A DNA stretch of 15,765 nt from Faecenecus sp036648855 (GCA_036648855.1 JAVWCU010000019.1:1-15765); one strand, 5' to 3'. Shown: positions 6,178-13,862, numbered from the stretch's first letter. Notes: generated by a model from the sequence alone, not told the origin. Numbers and translations are program-made.

Positions 6178-7956
6178 ATGAATAGTATAATAAGAAATCA
6201 GATTAAAGAAAAACTTACTTTAGTACCTCCTAAACCTGGTAGTTATCAAATGAAGAATAAAGATGGTTTGATTATCTATGTTGGTAAAGCTAAAAACTTA
6301 AAGAATCGATTAAAAAGTTATTTTACTGGATCAGTAACTGGTAAGACTGCTATGTTAGTAAATGATATTGTAACATTTGAATATATAGTAACTACTAGTG
6401 AATTAGAGTCTTTAATTTTAGAAATAACTTTAATTAAGAAGTATAATCCTAAATATAATATTTTATTGAAAGATGATAAGAGTTATCCTTATATAGAGTT
6501 AACTAATGAGACTTATCCTATTTTAAAAGTAGTTCGTAATATTAATAGGAAGAAGGATAAAAATAAGTTGTTTGGACCATTTCCTAATGTTACATCTGCT
6601 AGGAAAACAGTAGAAATAATTAATAGAATTTATCCTTTAAGGAAATGTAATAAGTTAAAGAAAGAAGTATGTTTATATTATCATTTAGGAGAGTGTTTAG
6701 GATATTGTTCTAAGAAGGTAGAAACTAGTAAATTAACCCCTATGTTAAATGAAATAGTAACTTTTTTAAAGGGTGATAGTAGTATAGTTACAACTAAACT
6801 TAATAAGGCTATGGCTGAGGCTAGTTTAAATATGAATTATGAGAAAGCTTTAGAGTTAAAGGGTATGCTTAATGATATAGAGGTAACTTTAAGACATCAG
6901 AAAATTGATTTGAATAAGGATTATAATTTAGATTTATTTGCTTATTATAGTGATAAGAACTTTTTATCAATACAATGTTTTTTTATCAGAGATGGTTTAT
7001 TATTTGGGAGACATAGTGATATTGTCACTACTGTTGATGACCCAAGTGAAGCAGTTATAGAATATATAATTAAGTTTTATTTAAAGAATAATATTTTACC
7101 TAAAGAGATTATAGTACCAAGTGATATTGATAAGTCTTTACTTAGTGATTATTTACAGGTTAAGGTAAATAGTCCTACTAGGGGCAAGATTAAGCAGTTA
7201 TTATTAATGGCTTTAGATAATGCTAAGATAGCTTTAAATGAGAAGGAAGAAATATTAAATAAGAATAATGAAGCTAGATTAATGGCTTTAGATGAATTAA
7301 AAGAATTGTTACATATGGATAATGTATCTCGTATGGAAGCTTTTGATAATTCTCACTTGTTTGGAACATTTTATGTTGGAGGAATGGTTGTTTATGAGGA
7401 CTTTTTACCAAGGAAAGATGAATATAGAAAGTATAAGATATCTACAGGTGTTAAAGATGATTTAGGAGCAATGAGAGAAGTTCTATACAGAAGATATTAT
7501 AAGGTTTTAATGGAAAACTTACCTAAACCGGATTTAATTATTATGGATGGGGGAGAAAACCAGGTTAGGGTGGCAAAAGAAATCATGGATTCTTTAAATT
7601 TAGAAATTAAAATATTAGGCTTAAAAAAAGATGAGCATCATCATACTAATATATTACTAGATGAAGACTGTAATGTTTTACCATGCAAGACTAAATCAAA
7701 TTTATTTGTTTTCTTATCTAAAATCCAAGAAGAGGTACATAGATATGCTATTACTTATCATAGAAATATTAAACAAAAAGGTAGTTTAGCTAGTTTACTT
7801 GATGTGGTTCCAGGAATTGGAGAGGTTAGAAGACATGAACTATTAAAGAAATTTGGTTCTTTAAAAAAATTAAGAGAAGCAAGTTTAGAAGAATTAGAAA
7901 GTGTTTTGAGTAAAGAAGTAGCAATTAGTTTATTTAATTATTTAAAGGAGTTGTAG
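6178..7956 (+). CDS. uvrC: Excinuclease ABC subunit C
   Basis: Nuclease of UvrABC nucleotide-excision repair; it makes the incisions on both sides of the lesion after UvrB loading. The 592-residue protein is full length. N-terminal GIY-YIG nuclease: G21-S-Y and Y34-V-G, R44 in NLKNRLKSYF, and metal-binding E82 in the LILEITLIKK helix. Four cysteines (157, 165, 173, 177) sit where E. coli UvrC carries its [4Fe-4S] cluster. The UVR (UvrB-contact) segment is about 205-240 (NMNYEKALELKGMLNDIE). The RNase H-like domain has D390 in AFDNSH, D457 in IIMDGG and H521 in EEVHRYAITYHR. Tandem helix-hairpin-helix motifs fill 541-592 (VVPGIGEVRRHELLKKFGS). AAGGAGG lies 6 bp before the ATG. It leads an operon with mutL. 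Confidence 0.97.
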   Translation: MNSIIRNQIKEKLTLVPPKPGSYQMKNKDGLIIYVGKAKNLKNRLKSYFTGSVTGKTAMLVNDIVTFEYIVTTSELESLILEITLIKKYNPKYNILLKDDKSYPYIELTNETYPILKVVRNINRKKDKNKLFGPFPNVTSARKTVEIINRIYPLRKCNKLKKEVCLYYHLGECLGYCSKKVETSKLTPMLNEIVTFLKGDSSIVTTKLNKAMAEASLNMNYEKALELKGMLNDIEVTLRHQKIDLNKDYNLDLFAYYSDKNFLSIQCFFIRDGLLFGRHSDIVTTVDDPSEAVIEYIIKFYLKNNILPKEIIVPSDIDKSLLSDYLQVKVNSPTRGKIKQLLLMALDNAKIALNEKEEILNKNNEARLMALDELKELLHMDNVSRMEAFDNSHLFGTFYVGGMVVYEDFLPRKDEYRKYKISTGVKDDLGAMREVLYRRYYKVLMENLPKPDLIIMDGGENQVRVAKEIMDSLNLEIKILGLKKDEHHHTNILLDEDCNVLPCKTKSNLFVFLSKIQEEVHRYAITYHRNIKQKGSLASLLDVVPGIGEVRRHELLKKFGSLKKLREASLEELESVLSKEVAISLFNYLKEL

Positions 7957-7960
7957 GAAA

Positions 7961-9721
7961 ATGGCTAAAGTAGAAATAATGAATGAAGATTTAGCTAATA
8001 AAATCGCGGCAGGGGAAGTAGTTGAAAGAACTATGAATGTTGTTAAGGAATTAGTAGAAAATGCTATTGATGCTGGGGCAACAGATATTAGAATAGATTT
8101 AGCTGATTCTGGTGTTAAAGAAGTAAGAGTAATGGATAATGGTAAGGGTATGGATAAAGAGGATGCTTTGTTAGCTTTTTCTAGACATGCAACTTCTAAA
8201 TTAAAAACTTTAGAGGATTTATGGAATATTGATTCTTTAGGTTTTAGAGGGGAAGCTCTACCTTCAATTGCTTCAGTTTCTAAGGTTACTTTGAAAACAT
8301 CAAATGGAACATCAGGAACTACTTTAGAAATTAATGGTGGGAAAATAGTTAATCAAGAGTCTAGTGATATTAGAGTAGGCACTATTATTACTGTTAGGGA
8401 CTTATTTTATAATACGCCAGTACGGTTAAAATACTTAAAAAACTTATATACAGAGTTAGCGAGTATTACAGATTATATTAATAAAATGGCTTTATCTTTT
8501 CCGAATATTAAATTTGTTTTAAAAAATAATGATAAAGTTCTGCTTAATACCGATGGGTCAGGAAGACTATTAAAAGTAATTAATGATATATATGGTTTAA
8601 GTGTTACTAAAAAGATGGTTGAAGTTAATAATTCTAATAATGATTATATTTTAAAGGGTTATATATCTTATCCAGAAGTTATGAAGAGTAATAAAAATGC
8701 TATTACGGTTTTTATAAACGGAAGGGTTATTAGAAATCAAGAATTAATTAGAATTATTACAGATTGTTATCATACTTATATACCTGAAAATAAATATCCT
8801 ATTGTTATATTTTCTATTGAAGTAGATCAATATTTAATAGATGTTAATATTCATCCTACTAAGATGGATATTAAGTTTTCTAAAATGGATTCTTTAAAGG
8901 AATTAATAGATAGTACTATTAAGCAAACTTTAGAGGGGTTAACTTTAATACCTGATGTTTCTTTAAATACTATTAGTACAGGAAATAATACTAAGGTAGA
9001 GAATCATTATGGAACTTATAACAATACTATGGAGTTTGATGCTTCAAAAAAAGAAGTAGAGTATGAAGAGTTTGAAAAACTATCTTTAGCTTTAGAAGTA
9101 AAAGAAGAGGATACTTTATATACTAGTAAACAAGAAGAACGGATTAAAGAAATGTATCCAGTTGGTTTAGTCCATGGTACTTATATAGTAGCAGAGAATG
9201 AAGATGGCATGTTTCTAATTGATCAGCATGCCGCTAATGAAAGAATAAATTATGAGTATTATTTAGAAAAACTTACGGCTGATAATCTTACTTGTACTGA
9301 TATTCTGATTCCAATATCCTTAGAGTTTCCTAGTAATGAATATATTATACTTAAGGAAAGGTTTGATTTATTAACTAGTTTGGGATTTGGCTATGAAGAG
9401 TTTGGTTATAATACTTTAATAATTAGAACAATACCTATGTGGTTACAGAGAACTAATGAAGAAGCGGGAGTTAAACAAATTATAGATATAATTATTGAAT
9501 ATGATCAGTTTGATAAGGATAAGTTTTTTCATAAGATAGCAGCTAGTGTTGCATGTAAAGCAAGTATCAAAGCCAATGATTTTATTACTACCGATGATAT
9601 GAGAATTCTATTAACTAGGTTACGGGCTTGTAAGAATCCTTTTACTTGTCCTCATGGAAGACCTACTATTATTACTTATTCAAAATATGAACTTGAGAGA
9701 CTCTTTAAAAGGGCTATGTAA
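7961..9721 (+). CDS. mutL: DNA mismatch repair protein MutL
   Basis: Mismatch-repair ATPase and nicking endonuclease that acts after MutS. N-terminal GHKL ATPase: NKIAAGEVVER (13-23), KELVENAIDAGATD with catalytic E33, DNGKGMD (59-65), ATSKL (77-81), GFRGEAL (94-100). A low-complexity linker occupies about 330-395. The C-terminal endonuclease has the metal motif DQHAANERINYE (421-432), ACK (531-533), and CPHGRPT (563-569), so this is the nicking type expected in bacteria without MutH. The 586-residue length is normal. The start is 4 bp after the uvrC stop; AAAGGAG (7944-7950) lies in the end of uvrC, giving translational coupling. No mutS is adjacent, unlike the usual mutS-mutL pair. No terminator is seen before the next promoter. 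Confidence 0.97.
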   Translation: MAKVEIMNEDLANKIAAGEVVERTMNVVKELVENAIDAGATDIRIDLADSGVKEVRVMDNGKGMDKEDALLAFSRHATSKLKTLEDLWNIDSLGFRGEALPSIASVSKVTLKTSNGTSGTTLEINGGKIVNQESSDIRVGTIITVRDLFYNTPVRLKYLKNLYTELASITDYINKMALSFPNIKFVLKNNDKVLLNTDGSGRLLKVINDIYGLSVTKKMVEVNNSNNDYILKGYISYPEVMKSNKNAITVFINGRVIRNQELIRIITDCYHTYIPENKYPIVIFSIEVDQYLIDVNIHPTKMDIKFSKMDSLKELIDSTIKQTLEGLTLIPDVSLNTISTGNNTKVENHYGTYNNTMEFDASKKEVEYEEFEKLSLALEVKEEDTLYTSKQEERIKEMYPVGLVHGTYIVAENEDGMFLIDQHAANERINYEYYLEKLTADNLTCTDILIPISLEFPSNEYIILKERFDLLTSLGFGYEEFGYNTLIIRTIPMWLQRTNEEAGVKQIIDIIIEYDQFDKDKFFHKIAASVACKASIKANDFITTDDMRILLTRLRACKNPFTCPHGRPTIITYSKYELERLFKRAM

Positions 9722-9726
9722 ATTTA

Positions 9727-9754
9727 TTGACATATATTCAAAACTAGTTATAAT
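9727..9754 (+). promoter_or_regulatory. Consensus sigma-A promoter
   Basis: TTGACA (9727-9732; 6 of 6), a 16-bp spacer, and TATAAT (9749-9754; 6 of 6), starting 6 bp after the mutL stop. Predicted start about 9761; ribosome site AAGGGAG at 9766-9772. It is the best promoter in the window and suggests strong expression of the following gene, and possibly of miaA. Confidence 0.88.
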
Positions 9755-9778
9755 AATAAGAAATTAAGGGAGATTAAT

Positions 9779-10387
9779 ATGAATGTAGTAGATGAATATA
9801 AGCTAGTTTATGAAGAATATTTGCAAGCATTATCTTTAAGAAAAGGTAAACAATCATTTTTACAATTTGTAGCAGAAAAGAAGCATTTACAAAAATATTT
9901 TATTAAAGAATTATTAGGTAGAAGATATTTATTTGAAGATGCTAGTTCCTTGGAACTCACATCACATGAAGATTTAGCAATAACTAGAGCTATTAATCTA
10001 AATGATGCAATTAGAATTGTTTATAGGGCTTCAGTTTTAGAAAATAGTACTATTATATATCCAACTAGTACAACTGGATTTGAATCTTTAATAATGATAG
10101 GGTATTATCCTTTAATAAAAGATATTTTACAAAATGTATTATCTAGTAGTAGAGGAGTAGTTGGAACATTTTGTGGAATAGCGGGGAGAGTAAATGACCC
10201 CTACTTTTTGATGCTAGTAGATAAATATAAGGTTTTAGAAAAAGAACTTCAAACTATAGAAAATATTCAATGTCCTTTAATAACAGAAATGGTTTTTAAA
10301 ATAGAGGACAATCAGCCTCCTGCAAAGATTTTAACCTTGGATTATAAAAGAAATGCAAAGCATTATACAGCTATAAATTACCAGTAA
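9779..10387 (+). CDS. Hypothetical protein, 202 residues
   Basis: Not recognised. ATG 9779 has AAGGGAG at good spacing and a full consensus promoter. The protein is soluble-looking: no signal peptide and no convincing membrane span, though 100-150 is fairly hydrophobic (FESLIMIGYYPLIKDIL, GVVGTFCGIAG). The N-terminal third is basic and helical; FLQFVAEKKHLQKYFIKELL at about 27-46 could be a helix-turn-helix, since it has the spacing of a hydrophobic-A-x-x-x...K-x-L pattern, but this is only inference. Two cysteines (in TFCG and IQCP) do not form a motif. It sits between mutL and miaA, which are often close in Firmicutes, so it is probably a lineage-specific insertion. Codon use is like the neighbours. 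Confidence 0.8.
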   Translation: MNVVDEYKLVYEEYLQALSLRKGKQSFLQFVAEKKHLQKYFIKELLGRRYLFEDASSLELTSHEDLAITRAINLNDAIRIVYRASVLENSTIIYPTSTTGFESLIMIGYYPLIKDILQNVLSSSRGVVGTFCGIAGRVNDPYFLMLVDKYKVLEKELQTIENIQCPLITEMVFKIEDNQPPAKILTLDYKRNAKHYTAINYQ

Positions 10388-10588
10388 AGGAGACTAACTA
10401 TTAGAAACCGGGTAATTGTGAATATAAAATTATAAATTGGTATCAATTACCTGTTAGAAATATTTTATATAGGGGTATTTCTTAAAAAAAGTAATAAGAT
10501 TATTTCAATAGAGACTGCTTAAAATTTAATAGAAAGGGATCAATCAAAATAAATTAATATTTCTATAAGATTGATTATACGAGATAAA
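10388..10588 (+). other. Gene-free gap with three inverted repeats before miaA
   Basis: This is the longest non-coding stretch in the window (201 bp). Hairpin 1: GGTAATTG (10411-10418) with CAATTACC (10444-10451), extendable by a G-U and a C-G pair. The same 3' arm can instead pair with AATTG at 10435-10439 around GTAT. Hairpin 2: AGAAATA (10456-10462) with TATTTCT (10476-10482). Hairpin 3: ATCAATC (10539-10545) with GATTGAT (10569-10575), overlapping a possible TTG start of miaA. A good ribosome site, AAAGGAG (10386-10392), has no usable start codon after it, and AAAGGGA at 10534 is likewise orphaned. All frames have stops. It may be an untranslated regulatory leader or the eroded remnant of a gene; I cannot assign it to a known riboswitch. 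Confidence 0.4.
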
Positions 10589-11476
10589 ATGTTACCAATA
10601 ATTGTTATAGTTGGACCTACTGGTGTTGGTAAAACTAAGTTGAGTATCGAATTAGCTAAATTATTAAATGGAGAAATAATAAATGCCGACAGTATGCAAG
10701 TTTATAAGGGCCTAAATATTGGTACGGCAAAGGTTAATTCTAGTGAAATGGAAGGTATCTCTCACCATTTACTTGATATTTGTGAGGTTGATGCTAACTA
10801 TACGGTTTTTGATTATCAAAGAGATTGTAGGCAAAAGATAGCCAAAATACAGTCTGAAAATAAGACCCCAATTGTAGTAGGGGGAACGGGTTTATATATT
10901 AAAGCTGCCTTATATAATTATGATTTTAAGGAAGAAGAAGAGTTTGATCCTTGTAGTGATAAAACAAATGCAGAATTATATAAGATTATTTTACAGGCTG
11001 ATTCTAGCTCTAATATTCACCCTAATAATAGACAAAGATTAGTCAGAGCATATAATAAAATCATTAATGGTAGTGTGAATACCCAAAAAGGTAATAGTCC
11101 TTTATATAATTTTGTTACTATTGGTTTAACTACCCCTAGAGATAACTTATATAATATAATTAATAATAGAGTAGATACTATGATTACTACTGGTTTGATT
11201 AAGGAAGCAGAATTCTTTTATAAAAAAGGAATTAGAAGTAAGTCTTTAATGACGGGGATTGGGTATAAAGAGCTATATGAATATTTTGATGGGTTAGTGT
11301 CTTTAGATGTTGCAGTAGAGAATATCAAACATAGTTCTAGAAAATATGCTAAAAGACAAGATACTTTTTTTAAACATCAATTACCTGTTAACTGGATAGA
11401 AACCAATTATCAAGATTTTTCTAAAACAGTAGCAGAAGCCATTACTATTATTAAAAAAGAAAAAGAAAATTTTTAG
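10589..11476 (+). CDS. miaA: tRNA dimethylallyltransferase
   Basis: Transfers a dimethylallyl group from DMAPP to N6 of A37 in tRNAs that read codons starting with U, helping decoding. From ATG 10589 the protein has 295 residues, close to the family norm. The P-loop GPTGVGKT is at 9-16, DSMQVYKG at 34-41 (catalytic D34 and substrate-contact residues), HHLLDI at 59-64, GGTGLY at 98-103, and the tRNA-binding C-terminal motif YAKRQDTFF is present. In that motif the usual W of TWF is F. The start is uncertain: the only upstream signal is a weak GAGAT 5 bp before 10589. An in-frame TTG at 10571 would add six residues but has no ribosome site. It may be co-transcribed with the 202-residue gene. Confidence 0.93.
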   Translation: MLPIIVIVGPTGVGKTKLSIELAKLLNGEIINADSMQVYKGLNIGTAKVNSSEMEGISHHLLDICEVDANYTVFDYQRDCRQKIAKIQSENKTPIVVGGTGLYIKAALYNYDFKEEEEFDPCSDKTNAELYKIILQADSSSNIHPNNRQRLVRAYNKIINGSVNTQKGNSPLYNFVTIGLTTPRDNLYNIINNRVDTMITTGLIKEAEFFYKKGIRSKSLMTGIGYKELYEYFDGLVSLDVAVENIKHSSRKYAKRQDTFFKHQLPVNWIETNYQDFSKTVAEAITIIKKEKENF

Positions 11477-11485
11477 TTTTCTTTT
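11461..11485. terminator. Possible bidirectional terminator after miaA
   Basis: AAAAGAAAA (11461-11469) pairs with TTTTCTTTT (11477-11485) around TTTTTAG, a 9-bp stem with a single G-C pair. Both convergent stop codons (11474-11476 plus, 11484-11486 minus) lie in or at the edge of it. It is thermodynamically weak; its position between convergent genes is the main argument. Confidence 0.45.
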
Positions 11486-12398
11486 ATTTTGCTTCTAAAT
11501 AAACATTTTTATCAAAAGTATGCTGATTAGTTTTTAACTCTTCTAATTCTTTAGTAGAAATTAGAAAGAAGTTATATTCTAAAACATCTTTACCATTTGT
11601 AACAACTGGATCATCCCAGGTTAAGTCTAAATGTAGCCATTCATCACCAATATTAACTAAATTCCAAACATGATTATCACTGGCTATTTTACAGTTAGGA
11701 ATATTAAATCTATCTAGGAAAATTTTCATGCTATCAGTGTAACCTCCACAAATACCAAAACCTTGAATTAAATTACCATAAGCAGTATCGGAAGAATACT
11801 TAGCTATTTTTTCATCACTACGATCACTGTCATACTTACTATTTTTAATAATATAGTCATGAATTAGTTTTATTTTTTTGGTATTATCTGTTTCATTACC
11901 AATAATACTCTTTTCTATTTCCTCTACTTTATTGTTAATAGAGCTTATTTGTTTATCGGTATAAGTATGCGTTATTTTTAATCTTATTTTGCCTAAAGTA
12001 TCATATTCAGTTTCAATATTTTTAAAGCCATTATAAGCATGGACATAATTATTTATATGTGAAAGTAGAGTTTGATCATCTGATATATCCTTTACATCAG
12101 AAAGACATTCTTTATAGTCGGAAGGACAGTAAAAAGAAAAATCTGTTTTTCCAGCATTTAAAACAGTATAATAAATATTTTTAATATCCTGCTTATTTCT
12201 TGGCGTAAAAGAATCAGTATTTTTAACAAATTGGTAATCACGAGTAATATAATAAGGATTTCTTTCGTTAGCGCTTAAAGTGACATTTTTATCAATCTGA
12301 ATAAAATTTTTAATATAGAAATCGGCTAAATCTTCTCGATATAAAACTGTAAACCCAATTAATAGAAATATAATGCCTGCCCAAATAAATTTTTTCAT
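11484..12398 (-). CDS. Membrane-anchored transglutaminase-like protein
   Basis: The 304-residue protein begins with MKK and a hydrophobic helix (4-20) without a clear cleavage site, so it is probably anchored with the rest outside the cell. The C-terminal third is a transglutaminase-like (papain-fold) domain: C217 in GFGICGGYTDSM, H243 in SDNHVWNLV and D258 in WLHLDLTWDDP make the complete Cys-His-Asp triad. Such bacterial domains act as cysteine proteases, transamidases or structural modules; the substrate is unknown. The middle region (about 50-165) is unlike anything I recognise and contains a Cys pair (91, 98) that could form a disulfide outside the cell. GAGGAT precedes the ATG. It lies downstream of rpsT but behind the rpsT terminator, so it probably has its own promoter. 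Confidence 0.85.
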   Translation of the reverse strand: MKKFIWAGIIFLLIGFTVLYREDLADFYIKNFIQIDKNVTLSANERNPYYITRDYQFVKNTDSFTPRNKQDIKNIYYTVLNAGKTDFSFYCPSDYKECLSDVKDISDDQTLLSHINNYVHAYNGFKNIETEYDTLGKIRLKITHTYTDKQISSINNKVEEIEKSIIGNETDNTKKIKLIHDYIIKNSKYDSDRSDEKIAKYSSDTAYGNLIQGFGICGGYTDSMKIFLDRFNIPNCKIASDNHVWNLVNIGDEWLHLDLTWDDPVVTNGKDVLEYNFFLISTKELEELKTNQHTFDKNVYLEAK

Positions 12399-12418
12399 AT
12401 TATCCTCACCCTAATATC

Positions 12419-12424
12419 ATTATA
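12419..12424 (-). promoter_or_regulatory. Possible -10 box of the transglutaminase-like gene
   Basis: On the minus strand TATAAT (complement of 12419-12424) lies after the rpsT terminator and about 20 nt before the start codon. No good -35 is visible; the matching place overlaps the terminator U-tract (TTCTTT). Confidence 0.35.
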
Positions 12425-12435
12425 ACTGATAAGTT

Positions 12436-12459
12436 AAAAAAAAAGAAGTATAATACTTC
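12436..12459 (-). terminator. Terminator of rpsT
   Basis: On the minus strand GAAGTA-TTA-TACTTC (6-bp stem, 3-nt loop) is followed by nine T. It begins directly after the rpsT stop codon. Confidence 0.85.
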
Positions 12460-12460
12460 C

Positions 12461-12724
12461 TTAATTCATTTTGTTAACAATTTTAGTTAATCTTGATTTA
12501 TCTCTAGCTGCTTTGTTATCTTTAACAACACCACTAGATAACGCTTTATCAATTTTTTTAGAAGCAACAGTTAAGTTCTTTGCAGCAACTTCTTTGTCTG
12601 ATGCTTTAACAGCTTTTTCAACGTTTTTAATAGCTGTTTTCATACTTGATTTAACAAGAGTATTAACTACGCTTTTCTTTTCACTTGTTTTTACACGCTT
12701 TTTAGCACTTTTAATATTTGGCAT
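12461..12724 (-). CDS. rpsT: 30S ribosomal protein S20
   Basis: Small-subunit ribosomal protein that binds the 5' domain and the 3' minor domain of 16S rRNA as a three-helix bundle. The 87-residue protein opens MPNIKSAKKRVKTSEKK, the typical S20 start, and is about one quarter lysine and arginine. The C-terminal DNKAARDKSRLTK is also characteristic. AGGTGAG lies 4-5 bp before the ATG. It has its own promoter and a strong terminator, so it is monocistronic. It diverges from gpr, the arrangement known in Bacillus; holA, which lies beyond rpsT there, is replaced here by the transglutaminase-like gene. Confidence 0.96.
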   Translation of the reverse strand: MPNIKSAKKRVKTSEKKSVVNTLVKSSMKTAIKNVEKAVKASDKEVAAKNLTVASKKIDKALSSGVVKDNKAARDKSRLTKIVNKMN

Positions 12725-12753
12725 TTTCTCACCTCACTTTTTATAACATTTTA

Positions 12754-12782
12754 ATTTTAACAAAAAATATGCAAAAAAGCAA
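12754..12782 (-). promoter_or_regulatory. Promoter of rpsT
   Basis: On the minus strand TTGCTT (complement of 12777-12782) lies 17 bp before TAAAAT (complement of 12754-12759), which carries an upstream TG as extended -10 (TGTTAAAAT). The predicted leader is about 23 nt. Confidence 0.55.
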
Positions 12783-12809
12783 ATAAAACTTACATTTTCG
12801 GGCAAAATA
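12779..12809 (+). promoter_or_regulatory. Candidate forespore (sigma-F/G-type) promoter of gpr
   Basis: GGGCAAAATA (12800-12809) fits the sigma-F -10 pattern GGnrAnAnTw except for one position. GCAAA (12779-12783) is 4 of 5 to GYWTA with a 16-bp spacer. In Bacillus gpr is read by sigma-F and sigma-G. The leader would be only about 10 nt, with the ribosome site AGGTGA at 12815 very near +1, so the assignment is weak. Confidence 0.28.
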
Positions 12810-12824
12810 ATAATAGGTGAAAAA

Positions 12825-13862
12825 ATGAAAAATGAAAAAGACTTAAAAAATTACCAAATCAGAACAGATTTAATTATAGATGAAGCTATACCAACTGGAA
12901 TTAAAGGCTATAAAAAAAGTGTGTATGAAGAAAATAATATTCAGGTAACTGAGATAATTCTGGATTCATTAGAAGGATTAGAAGTAAACAAAAAACCAGG
13001 TAAATATATTACTATTAATTTTTCTGATGTTACAGATAAAACTAATAGAAAGAATTTAATTGATATTTTAGCTAATGAGATAAAAAAATTCTTAACTTAT
13101 TTAAATATAAAAGATAAAGCAGCAGGTTTAATAATAGGCTTAGGTAATATTAAATCTACTCCTGATGCTTTAGGACCTAAAACAGTAGAACAGGTGCTAG
13201 TAACAAAATACTTATTTGATTTAGAAGGAACAATAATAGAACCGGGGATTAGGAATATTTCTAGTTTTATACCAGGGGTTACTGGGGTAACTGGAATAGA
13301 AAGCAGTGATGTAATTTTAGGAATTAAACACTACACTAAACCAGATTTTATTATAGCAATTGATGCTTTGGCTTCATCTTCTATATCTAGAGTTAATAAA
13401 ACTATTCAGATTACTGATACAGGGATTCATCCCGGAAGTGGGGTATTAAACACTAGAAAAGAAATATCTAAAGAAACTATTGGCATACCAGTTATTGCGA
13501 TTGGTATTCCTACTGTTGTAGATGCAGTTACAATTGTTTCAGATACTATTAAATATCTTATCAAACAGGTTAGTTATAATAAACATAACTTTTCATCAGG
13601 TAAACATAAATTAACCCCTCTTTTAAACCAAAATTATATAGATCATGAAGAGTCTTTAACTAAGAAAGAAAAAGATGAACTACTAGGAATGTTAGGTTCT
13701 TTAGCAGATGAGGAAATAAAAGCTCTTATTTTTGAAGTGTTGACTCCCATTGGTTATAATATGATGGTAACTCCTAAAGAAGTGGATTTTTTAATAGATA
13801 ACTTAAGCCAAGTTCTGGCTTCTGGTTTAAATAAGGCACTTCATAATAAAGATATGAATTAA
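12825..13862 (+). CDS. gpr: Germination protease GPR (peptidase family A25)
   Basis: Protease that degrades the DNA-protecting small acid-soluble proteins (SASP) at spore germination; it is made in the forespore as an inactive zymogen. The 345-residue length is close to the Bacillus form (about 370). The N-terminus NYQIRTDL(16)IIDEA resembles the zymogen processing site of Bacillus GPR, where a propeptide of about 16 residues is removed after RTDL. D114 (STPDALGPK) and D180 (FIIAIDALAS) are 66 residues apart, the same spacing as the proposed catalytic pair D127/D193 of B. megaterium GPR. Other signatures: PGVTGVTGIESSD, TDTGIHPGSGV and GIPTVVDAVTI. AGGTGA precedes the ATG. It heads the gpr-spoIIP group and diverges from rpsT. 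Confidence 0.95.
   Translation: MKNEKDLKNYQIRTDLIIDEAIPTGIKGYKKSVYEENNIQVTEIILDSLEGLEVNKKPGKYITINFSDVTDKTNRKNLIDILANEIKKFLTYLNIKDKAAGLIIGLGNIKSTPDALGPKTVEQVLVTKYLFDLEGTIIEPGIRNISSFIPGVTGVTGIESSDVILGIKHYTKPDFIIAIDALASSSISRVNKTIQITDTGIHPGSGVLNTRKEISKETIGIPVIAIGIPTVVDAVTIVSDTIKYLIKQVSYNKHNFSSGKHKLTPLLNQNYIDHEESLTKKEKDELLGMLGSLADEEIKALIFEVLTPIGYNMMVTPKEVDFLIDNLSQVLASGLNKALHNKDMN

Noticed and set aside
10571..10588. TTG 10571 as miaA start
   Set aside because: No ribosome site; ATG 10589 gives a normal MiaA N-terminus. Not fully excluded.
12471..12746. Plus-strand 91-residue ORF
   Set aside because: It is antisense to rpsT, whose S20 sequence is unmistakable.
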